Below are positions 26,246-34,076 of a stretch of 64,000 nt of DNA, piece after piece. Made by a program: the position numbers and the translations under genes. The notes beneath the pieces were generated by a model. That model searched no databases. It was given only the letters and a program-made list of their open reading frames with translations, and was not told the origin of the DNA. This stretch comes from Mesorhizobium sp. WSM3862 (GTDB lineage Bacteria; Pseudomonadota; Alphaproteobacteria; Rhizobiales; Rhizobiaceae): contig NZ_NSGE01000002.1 of the NCBI RefSeq assembly GCF_002294985.1, positions 744,001 to 808,000 of the forward strand, read 5' to 3'. Each line of letters opens with the position of its first letter. Position 1 is the stretch's first letter.

Positions 26246-26692
26246 ATGAATGCGCCATTTTGGAAAACCAAGACGCTCGAGGCCATGACGCCGGCCGAAT
26301 GGGAATCACTCTGTGACGGCTGCGGCAAATGCTGCCTGTCCAAGCTCGAGGACGAGGATACCGGCGAAATCTATTGGACGAGCGTCGGCTGCCGACTGTT
26401 CGACGCCGAAAAATGCCTTTGTTCGGATTATGCCAACCGGCTGGCGCGTGTGCCCGATTGCGTCGGGCTGACACCGCAGAATGTGCGCACCATCACCTGG
26501 CTGCCCAAGACATGCGCCTACCGGCTCATCGCCGAGGGACACGACCTCTATTGGTGGCACAAGCTGGTTTCGGGAAGCGCGGAGACTGTGCATGAGGCCG
26601 GGATCTCGATCCGCGGCCGGGTGAAGGCCAAGGAAACGGATCTCGCCGAACCGGACGACTATTTTGATTATGTGCTTGATGACGAACCCTGA
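26246..26692 (+). CDS. YcgN family cysteine-cluster protein (UPF0260)
   Basis: A 148-residue protein of the YcgN/UPF0260 family, which carries cysteine clusters likely to bind zinc or an iron-sulfur centre; function unknown. The signature [17 protein letters not shown] is near residue 24, followed by [16 protein letters not shown] and TCAYRL. The start [20 protein letters not shown] is usual; CGGAGG lies 15 bases upstream. The last codons (LDDEP and the stop) fall inside the first copy of a 30-base tandem repeat, so the C-terminus has probably changed recently. Confidence 0.88.
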   Translation: MNAPFWKTKTLEAMTPAEWESLCDGCGKCCLSKLEDEDTGEIYWTSVGCRLFDAEKCLCSDYANRLARVPDCVGLTPQNVRTITWLPKTCAYRLIAEGHDLYWWHKLVSGSAETVHEAGISIRGRVKAKETDLAEPDDYFDYVLDDEP

Positions 26693-26797
26693 CGGATCCC
26701 GCATCTTGATGAGGAACCCTGACGGGTCCGCATCTTGATGACGATGACGAACCCTGACGGGTTCGCATCTTGATGACGAAGCCTGGCGGGTTCGCAT
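26675..26797. repeat. four-copy 29-35 bp tandem repeat
   Basis: Four units start with CTTGATGA at 26675, 26705, 26734 and 26769, each carrying AACCCTGACGGG or a close variant and ending in CGCAT. The lengths are 30, 29, 35 and 29; the third has a six-base GATGAC duplication. Each unit can form a small AACCC/GGGTT hairpin. The first unit overlaps the end of the YcgN-family gene. The units are contiguous with no spacers, so this is not a CRISPR array. Confidence 0.85.
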
Positions 26798-27006
26798 CTG
26801 AAACTCGAGGGAACTGGGGCCGCGGTGACGCGTTCCCCGCGTCAGATTTGGAAGTGCATTCGGGTGAGGGGTTTTGCCTTTCTTCCACATGAACCGGACA
26901 TGAACGGCCGGTTCGTACAAAGTTCAGACACAAAAAGGCATTTTGTAATCATTGGTTCGCCAATCATCCGTTCAAGGGCGAGAGGCCCGCAACAAGGAGA
27001 GAGACA

Positions 27007-27357
27007 ATGTTCAACCAGATCAAGACGGCAGCCCTTTCGGCCCTTGTCGGGCTTGGCACGCTCGGCGCCATCCCGGCGGCGCATGCGGACAGCCTCTATC
27101 TCGGCTTCGGCAACAATCACGATCCGCGCTTCGGCGTCTACACCGGCGATGATGGCTATTACCGCCGCGATCGCGACTGGCGCCGCCGCGGCTGCTCGCC
27201 GGACCGCGCGCTCGACAAGGCCGAGCGTATGGGCCTGCACCGCGTCCGCATCGTCGACATCAGCCGGCGAACGGTGAAGGTGGCCGGCCGTCAGTATGGC
27301 GACCGCGTGGTGGTGGTCTTCGCCAACGAGCGTGGCTGCCCGATCATCTATCGCTGA
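27007..27357 (+). CDS. secreted small protein, unknown function
   Basis: A 116-residue protein with a clear signal peptide (MFNQIKTAALSALVGLGTLG, cleavage after AAHA near residue 27) and a mature part rich in Arg, Tyr and Asp. The segment with two cysteines (GCSPDRALDKAERMGLHRV to NERGCPII) may form a disulfide bond. Similar proteins occur in rhizobia but I know no function. AAGGAGAGAG directly before the start (26993-27002) is a good ribosome-binding site. It may extend into a longer transcript that ends at the hairpin near 27535. Confidence 0.75.
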   Translation: MFNQIKTAALSALVGLGTLGAIPAAHADSLYLGFGNNHDPRFGVYTGDDGYYRRDRDWRRRGCSPDRALDKAERMGLHRVRIVDISRRTVKVAGRQYGDRVVVVFANERGCPIIYR

Positions 27358-27506
27358 GGCTTTTCTGGAGCCTGCGAGGACCGGTTGGGCATGATCCTCT
27401 GCAGGACCAGCTGACCTTCTGCGAGGTCGGGAGCAGGATGACTCTCGCCGACGTCACCTGTGAGTAGCGGAGCCCCTTCGGCCAGTGCTGAAGCGCGGCT
27501 CAGATA

Positions 27507-27541
27507 AACCCCGGAGGATCGGTCCTCCGGGGTTTTGTTTT
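27507..27541. terminator. bidirectional terminator
   Basis: A 12-base perfect stem, AACCCCGGAGGA with TCCTCCGGGGTT around TCGG (27507-27534), is followed on the plus strand by TTGTTTTTG and on the minus strand by TATCTG after a TTT run. It can end transcripts of the secreted-protein gene and of the convergent SIMPL gene. Confidence 0.85.
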
Positions 27542-27568
27542 TGTCGGATTACCAAAGCGGCGGGCAAG

Positions 27569-28279
27569 CTATTTCAGCTCGAACGTGACGGTCACCTGGA
27601 CGGTGTAGGAATTCTCGCCGGCCTGCACCGGCACGGCGGCGCGGGCGGCATCGAAAGCCTTGGCGTTCAGCGGCATCGGCGCCGGCGCGACGTTCTGGTC
27701 GGTGATCTCGATCACCTTGCCAAGGTTGACGCCGGCGGCCGCGGCGAGCGTCTTGGCCTTGGCGAGCGCGTCGGCAACCGCCTTCTTGCGCGCCTCGGTG
27801 ATGGTGGCCTTCGGATCATCATTGGTGAAGGCGATGCCGCCGCCCTGGTTGACCCCGAGCGACACCGCTTTGTCGAGGATGTCGCCGGTCTTGTCGACGT
27901 TGCGCACGCGCACCGACAGCGTGTTCGTCACCTGGTAGGCAACGAGCTCGGCTTCCTGGCTGCCGTCCGCCTTGTTGGTGTAATTGTAGCGCGGATTGAT
28001 CTGGATGCCGGCTGTCTGCAGGTCGCGATCGGCAATTCCGGCCGATTTCATCGCCGCGATCACGGCCGCCATGGCATCATTGTTGGCATCAAGCGCGGCG
28101 CGCGCGGTCTTTGCCTCACGCATGACGCTGAGCGTCAGGATCGCCATGTCCGGCGCGACAGTCGCTTCGCCTTCGCCCGAGACGACAATGCGCGGAGGCG
28201 GCTGGGTGTCGGCGGCGCTTGCCAGCGCCGGAAACGCGATCGCGGCAGCGAGCGCGACAGGCAAAAGATACTTGGTCAT
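27569..28279 (-). CDS. SIMPL domain-containing (DUF541) periplasmic protein
   Basis: A 236-residue exported protein with a signal peptide (MTKYLLPVALAAAIAFPALA, cleavage after ASA) and the SIMPL/DUF541 fold: IVVSGEGEATVAPDMAILTL at the start of the mature part, DLQTAGIQINPRYNY, and VTNTLSVRVRNVDKTGDILD. The family (YggE in E. coli) forms oligomers and is linked to oxidative stress. The start at 28279 is preferred to longer options because it begins the signal peptide. Confidence 0.9.
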   Translation of the reverse strand: MTKYLLPVALAAAIAFPALASAADTQPPPRIVVSGEGEATVAPDMAILTLSVMREAKTARAALDANNDAMAAVIAAMKSAGIADRDLQTAGIQINPRYNYTNKADGSQEAELVAYQVTNTLSVRVRNVDKTGDILDKAVSLGVNQGGGIAFTNDDPKATITEARKKAVADALAKAKTLAAAAGVNLGKVIEITDQNVAPAPMPLNAKAFDAARAAVPVQAGENSYTVQVTVTFELK

Positions 28280-28493
28280 GAAAACTCCTCGAAATCTGCG
28301 ATCCGGTATCACCTCTGCCCAGACTCGAAAAAGGCATCGATTCCCGGCGTTGCGGGCAGTCCGGACCAGTTCACGCGCCTGATGGGCGCGCACGCCGCTG
28401 TACGAAGCGAATATGAGCTGATTTTGGCATTTGCCGCCAGCGCTTTCGAAAGCCTTGTGCCGGGCGGCGAAAAACACTAAGCCAGCCCGCGTG

Positions 28494-28566
28494 GGGCCTG
28501 TAGCTCAATGGTTAGAGCCGGCGGCTCATAACCGCTTGGTTGGGGGTTCGAGTCCCTCAGCAACTA
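28494..28566 (+). tRNA. tRNA-like gene with CAU anticodon and broken acceptor stem
   Basis: The 5' acceptor strand GGGCCTG (28494-28500), D arm, anticodon stem with CAT at 28527-28529, variable loop and T arm (GGGGG/CCCTC with TTCGAGT, 28542-28558) all fold well. The following bases, AGCAACTA, cannot pair with GGGCCTG, and no CCA follows. The gene therefore lost or exchanged its 3' acceptor strand and is unlikely to be charged. It resembles an elongator Met (or CAU Ile) tRNA. The break suggests a recombination scar at a tRNA integration site. Confidence 0.75.
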
Positions 28567-28713
28567 ACATAATGGTTATTTGCCAATAGGTTGCGAAGCG
28601 GTTCGCCAAAATTGATTCAAGAAGTAAATCCGTTTTGCTTTTGGTGGAGAGGAGCAGCCCGCGGTTCCGAACACTGGCTACATCGAAGGCCTAGGCGTGC
28701 CATGGGAGGTCAT

Positions 28714-29007
28714 TTATTGGCGCGGACCAAAACCTGTATACGGTCGTAGCGGCACGATGGATACCGTTTCCTGCATGCCGCTTTGAAACAAGGGAAGGGC
28801 ATTGAGAGCCGACCGAACATCTTCTAGCTCTTCGCCCTCCATGAGGAGACAGGCGCCTCCCATATCGCCGCGATTCCAGATTTGCCGTACGACGCCCGCC
28901 ATGAATAGCCGCCGAACGCCTTCAGCTTCGCCCTCCAGCCTCTCGGGTGTGTAGTGCGCGTCGTCGAAGCTTTCTGTCCGCCGACGTGTCAAGGCCATGT
29001 ACTGCAT
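28714..29007 (-). CDS. muconolactone isomerase-like small protein (internal start)
   Basis: A 97-residue product starting at MQYMALTRRRTESFDDAHYT, with AGGAGA nine bases upstream on the minus strand, a good independent start. The rest (VRRLFMAGVVRQIWNRGDMG, LLMEGEELEDVRSALNALPL, ETVSIVPLRPYTGF) fits the muconolactone delta-isomerase-like or YCII-like dimeric ferredoxin fold. Function is unknown. It lies in frame at the end of the DUF1127-like open frame and may be the main product of this region. Confidence 0.65.
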   Translation of the reverse strand: MQYMALTRRRTESFDDAHYTPERLEGEAEGVRRLFMAGVVRQIWNRGDMGGACLLMEGEELEDVRSALNALPLFQSGMQETVSIVPLRPYTGFGPRQ

Positions 29008-29529
29008 GACTCGTTTCTCCTGTTGCGTGGAGGCCTTCCTGGTTCGTTGTAAGCGCTCGACTGTTTCGGCATGGCCATATTTCTCTTCTCCTGGCGGCGC
29101 GGCCATACGTGCGACGATCTGTGCTAAAGACGGCTGACGGGGGTGCGCGTGCCTTGTGCATCTGGGGAAGGCTGAACGTAGCCGCCCTGTGACGGTCCTA
29201 GCGGCGGCGCAGGTGAACTTGCCGCAGTGGCCATCGACAATATCCACGCGCGAAAGGCCGATATCTTGAAGCTGGGCGTCCGTGAGTTCCATCAGCGTGC
29301 GATGGCTTCGCTGTCTTTCCAGTTTCTCCTTGAAGAAGCTGAATATTGCCGAAAGGCGCGTCAATCGCATCCACTGGAGTTCCCCTTGCACCGCGCGGGA
29401 AGCAATTGCGCTGCATACGCCATACCGGATTGGCCGAACTTCTCCTGCGTTCGCCTCGGTTCTCAGCGGCGGGTTGCTTGTTCGTGCCCGCCTGAAAGCG
29501 ACTACGTTGTTGAAGTTTGCATCCATCAT
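28714..29529 (-). CDS. DUF1127-like protein read in frame into a muconolactone isomerase-like domain
   Basis: One open frame of 271 codons joins two unrelated pieces. Residues about 1-105 are DUF1127-like: LTRLSAIFSFFKEKLERQRS followed by LMELTDAQLQDIGLSRVDI, normally the end of a short protein. Residues about 175-271 resemble a muconolactone isomerase/YCII-type ferredoxin-like domain (see the separate entry at 28714-29007). The joining segment of about 70 residues looks like translated intergenic sequence rich in Arg and Pro. GGAG lies five bases before the ATG at 29529. Either a stop codon was lost, giving a fusion, or translation is mainly of two separate products. Confidence 0.55.
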   Translation of the reverse strand: MMDANFNNVVAFRRARTSNPPLRTEANAGEVRPIRYGVCSAIASRAVQGELQWMRLTRLSAIFSFFKEKLERQRSHRTLMELTDAQLQDIGLSRVDIVDGHCGKFTCAAARTVTGRLRSAFPRCTRHAHPRQPSLAQIVARMAAPPGEEKYGHAETVERLQRTRKASTQQEKRVMQYMALTRRRTESFDDAHYTPERLEGEAEGVRRLFMAGVVRQIWNRGDMGGACLLMEGEELEDVRSALNALPLFQSGMQETVSIVPLRPYTGFGPRQ

Positions 29530-29615
29530 ATTTCTCCTTTCCGCCACTCGCCAATCGGGTGTCGAAACGACGGACGATCCCGCCGCTTTGAGTTTCGAAC
29601 CACCAAGCGCGGTGT

Positions 29616-29855
29616 TCAGTGGTTGCCGAAGAGATCCCGCCGCCGCTCGACCGTCGGATCCTGAGAGGTGGCTGCGTTGGCGCCGGGATTGAGCAGTGCG
29701 TAGCCGGCGTCGTGCCGGATCGAGGAGGTGTGGGCGTTGTCGACCTGCGCCTTCGCGATCGCGTTGATATCAGAACCGCCGACATTCGGGTTTTCGGCGA
29801 ACGCGCTGCCGCTGACGGCTAATAGCGCGGCGGTGTAAAGAGCGATCTTTTTCAT
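29616..29855 (-). CDS. DUF680 domain secreted peptide
   Basis: A 79-residue exported protein: signal peptide MKKIALYTAALLAVSGSAFA, then ENPNVGGSDINAIAKAQVDN and a TSSIRHDAGYALLNPG stretch typical of DUF680, a family seen almost only in Mesorhizobium and often in several copies. Function unknown. Together with the DUF1127-like gene it lies just downstream of the broken tRNA, in a stretch with lower GC content than its surroundings. Confidence 0.78.
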   Translation of the reverse strand: MKKIALYTAALLAVSGSAFAENPNVGGSDINAIAKAQVDNAHTSSIRHDAGYALLNPGANAATSQDPTVERRRDLFGNH

Positions 29856-30018
29856 GGAAGTCTCCTAAGGTTGAGTTGTGGCCCTGGCTCACGAACAGGT
29901 TCTCGCCCGTTCGCGAAGACGGTGCATCTTCGGCTGGCTCGTGATAATCGTCGGAGATTGGGAAAGATCATCCGGCGCGAGCGGATAATGTGCTCACGGT
30001 CAGTCCCGATCCAGAATG

Positions 30019-30930
30019 CTAGTGCCCAAAGCGACGTCTCTTGGTGCCGACCGGCTTTGTCAGATGCTCTAGTAGATCCCGCGCGGGCGCCGTCAATTCC
30101 TCATCATTGCGCACACAGAGTGACAGCCGACGTCTAGTCCATTCATCGGAAAGGGGAACGAACGCGATGCCTGCCGGCTTGGCGCAGCGGCGCGCTGCTG
30201 TTTCAGGCACGATGCCGAGACCAACGCCAGCCGCCGCCATCTGGCAGATGCCTTCGAAGGTGCGCATGCGCACCCGCGTCTTCAGCCTGACGCCTATCCT
30301 TGCCGCATGGGCATCGATGTGATCCTGCAGTGCACCACCCGCCAAGCCAACAAAGTGCTGATCGAGGATATCGGCGAAGGCGACGCGCTTCTGCGCTGCC
30401 AAATCGTGATCGCGCCAGAGCACGACTACCAGGCGGTCGATGGCGAAGGGACGCAGTTGCAGGTCGGCGGTGTCGACCGCGGACGAAAGGATGCCGATCT
30501 CAGCCAGCCCGGCCGCGACGGCCCTCACTATCTCGAAGCTTTGTCGTTCTTTAAGCTCGATATCGATTGATGGGTGCGCGGCCATCCATGATGCCAGCCG
30601 TTCCGGCAGAAATTCGGTGAAGGTGGCGGTGTTCACGCAAAGCCGGATGGTCGAACGCAAGGCGCTAGCGTGCTTGCCGAGTTCGCCGCGCATGTCCGCC
30701 ATCTGACGCTGAATGACGCGGGCGTGATGTGCCAGCGCTTCACCGGCTGGCGTCGGCAACACGCCGCGGCGGCCGCGCTCAAGGAGCTTGACCCCGCCGG
30801 CGGCTTCCATGTCGCGCAGACGCTCGCTGGCCGCGGACAACGAGAGCCCGACTTCCGCCGCGCCGTGAGTAATGCTGGCCGCGTCCACGACGGCCAGGAA
30901 CAGGCGAAGGTCTGTCAGATCGAAACGCAC
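30019..30930 (-). CDS. LysR family transcriptional regulator
   Basis: A 303-residue LysR protein starting at GTG (30930): VRFDLTDLRLFLAVVDAASI, then GAAEVGLSLSAASERLRDME make the helix-turn-helix, followed by the effector domain (STIRLCVNTATFTEFLPERL, ICQMAAAGVGLGIVPETAA). The GTG start gives the normal distance to the helix-turn-helix; an upstream ATG at 31062 would overlap the divergent gene. It probably controls the divergent TauE/SafE transporter 98 bases away. Arms CGCATT (30991-30996) and AATGCG (31010-31015) in the gap may mark its site. Confidence 0.87.
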   Translation of the reverse strand: MRFDLTDLRLFLAVVDAASITHGAAEVGLSLSAASERLRDMEAAGGVKLLERGRRGVLPTPAGEALAHHARVIQRQMADMRGELGKHASALRSTIRLCVNTATFTEFLPERLASWMAAHPSIDIELKERQSFEIVRAVAAGLAEIGILSSAVDTADLQLRPFAIDRLVVVLWRDHDLAAQKRVAFADILDQHFVGLAGGALQDHIDAHAARIGVRLKTRVRMRTFEGICQMAAAGVGLGIVPETAARRCAKPAGIAFVPLSDEWTRRRLSLCVRNDEELTAPARDLLEHLTKPVGTKRRRFGH

Positions 30931-31028
30931 GGTTGGGAAGGTATCCGCTAGCCAGCCTTCGGACCAGCCGAAGCCTGACAACGGATCATCCGCATTGTGT
31001 CTAACGCCAAATGCGTTACGCCAACGCC

Positions 31029-31775
31029 ATGCACCATTCCACGTTGCTCGTCGTCGCGGCAACCGCGACCTTCTTCCTCGCCGGCACTGTAAAGGGTGCG
31101 ACCGGCATGGGACTACCTACGGTTTCCATGGCGGTGCTCGGTTCGCTAACGTCGCCGCTGAGCGCGGCCAACCTGCTGATCGCTCCTTCGTTCGTGACCA
31201 ATGTCTGGCAGCTTCTGGCGGGCCGAAGCATCGGTGTCCTTTCACGCAGGCTCTGGCCCATGATGCTGGCGGTGGCCGCAGGAACGATTGCCGGATCATC
31301 ATTGCTAGCCAGCGGCAGCGCCGCCGTCACGACGAGCGCGCTGGGAGGAGCCCTTGTGCTCTACACCGGTTACACCCTCGTCTCTCGTCAGCTTCGCGTG
31401 CCGACGAGGCTGGAACCCTGGCTTTCGCCTGTCATCGGCGTCGCGACCGGCGTGGTTACCGGAGGCACCGGGGTACTGGTCATCCCCGCCGTTCCCTATC
31501 TTCACGCGCTCGATCTCGATAAGGACGATCTCGTGCAGGCGCTTGGCCTTTCCTTCACCATTTCCACTATTGCCCTGGCGGCCGGCCTTGCATGGCGGGG
31601 TGCCTTCCGGATCGACGAATTTGTTGCATCTGGGCTTGCCATCATCCCGGCGCTCGCCGGCATGTGGGCCGGTCAGATGATCAGAAGGCGCATCAGCGCC
31701 CAAGTCTTCCGGCGCTGGTTCTTGATCCTTCTCTTTCTCCTCGGCACGGAAATGCTGGCGAGGCCATTCCTGTGA
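31029..31775 (+). CDS. TauE/SafE family anion exporter
   Basis: A 248-residue membrane protein with about eight hydrophobic segments in two repeats. GTVKGATGMGLPTVSMAVLG near residue 20 and GVATGVVTGGTGVLVIPAVP near 140 are the duplicated TauE/SafE motifs. Members export sulfite, sulfoacetate or related organic anions. The substrate is not known; no sulfonate genes are next to it. The start at 31029 gives a short N-terminus before TM1. Divergent LysR regulator upstream. Confidence 0.88.
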   Translation: MHHSTLLVVAATATFFLAGTVKGATGMGLPTVSMAVLGSLTSPLSAANLLIAPSFVTNVWQLLAGRSIGVLSRRLWPMMLAVAAGTIAGSSLLASGSAAVTTSALGGALVLYTGYTLVSRQLRVPTRLEPWLSPVIGVATGVVTGGTGVLVIPAVPYLHALDLDKDDLVQALGLSFTISTIALAAGLAWRGAFRIDEFVASGLAIIPALAGMWAGQMIRRRISAQVFRRWFLILLFLLGTEMLARPFL

Positions 31776-31797
31776 GTTCCTTTCCGTCGCCCACGCT

Positions 31798-32709
31798 TCA
31801 GTAGGTCATCTCCATCCATCTGCGGTGATCCGCAAAGCGCTCGGCCAGGAGATCGATGAAGCTTCTGACCTTGGCCGACACATGGTGACGATGCGGATAG
31901 ATCGCGTTGATCGCGAACTCGACCCCTGAATAGTTCTCCAGCACACGGATGAGGCGGCCTGAACTAAGGTCGTCGGCCACGATAAAGGGCGGCGGTATGA
32001 ACAGGCCGCGACCGTCGATGGCGAGGCGCCTGAGCGTTTCCTGGCTGTTGGTGATCAGGTTGCCACTGATCCGGACAAACGCGGGTTCGCCGTCTGGACC
32101 TTCGAAACGCCACTCGTCACCGAAAGGGTAAGAGGCATGGCGCATGCAGTTGTAACGCACAAGATCACCGGGATGAAGCGGCGTCCCATGACGTTCGAAA
32201 TAGGCAGGCGAGCCGCAGACGATGTTGCGCCACGAGGTCAGTCGCCGCACGATCAGGCTCGAATCAGGAAGTGGCAGCGAACGCATGGCTAGGTCGAAGC
32301 CTTCCTCCACCATGTCGACCATCCTTTCGCCGACGGTCAGATCGACCGAAACGGTCGGATAAAGGTCAACGAACTCTGAAATAATCGGTGCCAGGAAACG
32401 GACGACGCTCATGCTGGAGTGAAGACGAAGCTTGCCTTGTGGCGTTGCCTGGAGCGCCCTGGCGATGCGATCCGCCTCGTCGAGGTCGGCGAGGATCTGC
32501 GAGGAACGCTGGTAGTAAGCTTGGCCGATCTCGGTCAGACTTACCTTGCGGGTCGTGCGATTGAGAAGTCGAACGTCTAGCCGGTCTTCCAGCGCCTGGA
32601 CGTGGTTGCTGACCATCGTGGTCGACATGTTGAGGCGTCTGGCTGCCGCGGAAAATCCGCCGCATTCCACAACACGGCCAAACACGATCAAGCTTGTGAG
32701 TCTGTCCAT
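31798..32709 (-). CDS. LysR family transcriptional regulator
   Basis: A 303-residue LysR protein of the DsdC/AaeR-type group that begins [20 protein letters not shown] and continues [20 protein letters not shown], then [19 protein letters not shown]. These are typical of regulators placed next to EmrAB-type pumps. It diverges from the HlyD/EmrA gene, 121 bases away, and is the likely regulator of the efflux operon. The start at 32709 matches the family; the frame is open further upstream. Confidence 0.88.
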   Translation of the reverse strand: MDRLTSLIVFGRVVECGGFSAAARRLNMSTTMVSNHVQALEDRLDVRLLNRTTRKVSLTEIGQAYYQRSSQILADLDEADRIARALQATPQGKLRLHSSMSVVRFLAPIISEFVDLYPTVSVDLTVGERMVDMVEEGFDLAMRSLPLPDSSLIVRRLTSWRNIVCGSPAYFERHGTPLHPGDLVRYNCMRHASYPFGDEWRFEGPDGEPAFVRISGNLITNSQETLRRLAIDGRGLFIPPPFIVADDLSSGRLIRVLENYSGVEFAINAIYPHRHHVSAKVRSFIDLLAERFADHRRWMEMTY

Positions 32710-32761
32710 CGCGGCGATTGTCCCTTGCCAATGGATGATCCTTCCATTCATCCGCTGATTA

Positions 32762-32778
32762 TCACATCCATAGTGTGA
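32762..32778. promoter_or_regulatory. candidate LysR operator of the efflux operon
   Basis: TCACA (32762-32766) and TGTGA (32774-32778) are exact complements seven bases apart, in the middle of the divergent region between the LysR gene and emrA. This fits the T-N11-A type of LysR site. The role is inferred from position and symmetry. Confidence 0.45.
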
Positions 32779-32830
32779 ACGCATACTCCTCGAATGAACC
32801 GGCCATGCTCCCGCTGAAAAGGAGATCGCG

Positions 32831-33973
32831 ATGAACGTCACCGTCAATCCAGCCATCCTGGAGCATACGATCGAGGCAGGGGAAGCGCCGCGGTCACGAG
32901 GACGGATCGTCAAGCGAGTTGCAATAGCGATGGGCCTGGTGGCTGGCTTCGCCGCCGCGGTATCCTATGGCTATGATTACTGGACGGTTGGCCAGTACCT
33001 CGAATCGACCGACGATGCTTATGTCAAGGCGGACTATACGATCGTGGCGCCGAAGACCTCTGGCTACATCGCCGAGGTGCTCGTGGAGGACAACACGCGC
33101 GTCAGGGCAGGTCAGGTCCTTGCCCGCATCGACGACCGCGATGCCAGGGCCGCGCTAGACCAGGCGCAAGCCGACGTCGAAGCGGCGGAGGCGGCGTTGC
33201 GCAATTTGGACGCTCAAATCGCCCTACAGAATTCGGTGATAGAACAGCAAAGGGCGAATGTCGCCGCGACGCAAGCGAAGCTCACTTTCGCGCGACAGGA
33301 GAACGATCGGTACAGGACCTTGCTGAGCAGCGGCTATGGCACCAGCCAGCGGGCGCAGGAGGCAGTGGCTGCGCTCAGCGAGAACGAAGCCCAGTTGCGG
33401 CGCGATCGCGCCGCGCTGGTTGCGGCAGGCAAGGCGATCGACGTGCTCGCGAGCGAGCGCGGCAAAGCACAGGCAGAAGCGGACCGCAGCCGCGCAGCAC
33501 TGCGCCAGGCGCAGCTCAACCTCTCTTACACCGTGATCACCGCGCCGGTCGACGGCACAGTCGGGGCTCGCTCGCTTCGCGTGGGCCAGTACGTGCAGGC
33601 CGGAACCCAACTCATGGCTGTGGTCCCACTGGACGCGGTCTATGTCGTGGCGAATTTCAAAGAGACACAACTCGCCCATGTGCGCAGCGGACAGCCGGTC
33701 GAACTCGCAGTCGACGGCTTCCCCGGTGTGGCGCTCAGGGGGAATGTCGACAGCCTGTCGCCAGCAAGTGGGCTCGAATTCGCCCTGCTGCCCCCAGATA
33801 ACGCCACCGGCAACTTCACCAAGATAGTCCAACGTATTCCGGTGAAGATCGCGATCGAGGGCGGCGGGCTCGCCGGGTTGCTACGGGCCGGCATGTCCGT
33901 CGAACCGACTATCGACACAAAATCAGCCTTTCGCGCTGCACAGCGCGAATTGGACGGCGGCCGCCGATCATAG
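32831..33973 (+). CDS. HlyD/EmrA family membrane fusion protein
   Basis: A 380-residue periplasmic adaptor for a drug efflux pump. One membrane anchor lies at residues about 36-56 (AIAMGLVAGFAAAVSYGYDY), followed by STDDAYVKADYTIVAPKTSG and a lipoyl half-motif, a long coiled-coil hairpin (residues about 110-230, rich in Ala, Gln, Glu), the second lipoyl half (LNLSYTVITAPVDGTVGAR) and a beta-barrel domain. It begins a three-gene operon with the DHA2 transporter and a carboxymuconolactone decarboxylase-like gene. AAGGAG lies just before the start. Confidence 0.92.
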   Translation: MNVTVNPAILEHTIEAGEAPRSRGRIVKRVAIAMGLVAGFAAAVSYGYDYWTVGQYLESTDDAYVKADYTIVAPKTSGYIAEVLVEDNTRVRAGQVLARIDDRDARAALDQAQADVEAAEAALRNLDAQIALQNSVIEQQRANVAATQAKLTFARQENDRYRTLLSSGYGTSQRAQEAVAALSENEAQLRRDRAALVAAGKAIDVLASERGKAQAEADRSRAALRQAQLNLSYTVITAPVDGTVGARSLRVGQYVQAGTQLMAVVPLDAVYVVANFKETQLAHVRSGQPVELAVDGFPGVALRGNVDSLSPASGLEFALLPPDNATGNFTKIVQRIPVKIAIEGGGLAGLLRAGMSVEPTIDTKSAFRAAQRELDGGRRS

Positions 33974-34076
33974 TCAGCCGATGATCGGCACTGCTGAGCG
34001 GATTCCCTCCCGTCCGCTCGCCGGCCGCCGTCCAACATCTTTGCCTGTTGGTTCCCTAGCACCAAGGAGTCCGACC

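Noticed and set aside
26675..26797. CRISPR-like array
   Set aside because: The units are contiguous with no unique spacers and no cas genes are in the window; it is a simple tandem repeat.
28650..28785. A possible plus-strand coding fragment with GVPWEVIYWRGPKPV
   Set aside because: It is short, has no start or ribosome-binding site and overlaps the 3' end of the minus-strand gene; nothing confirms that it is a gene remnant.
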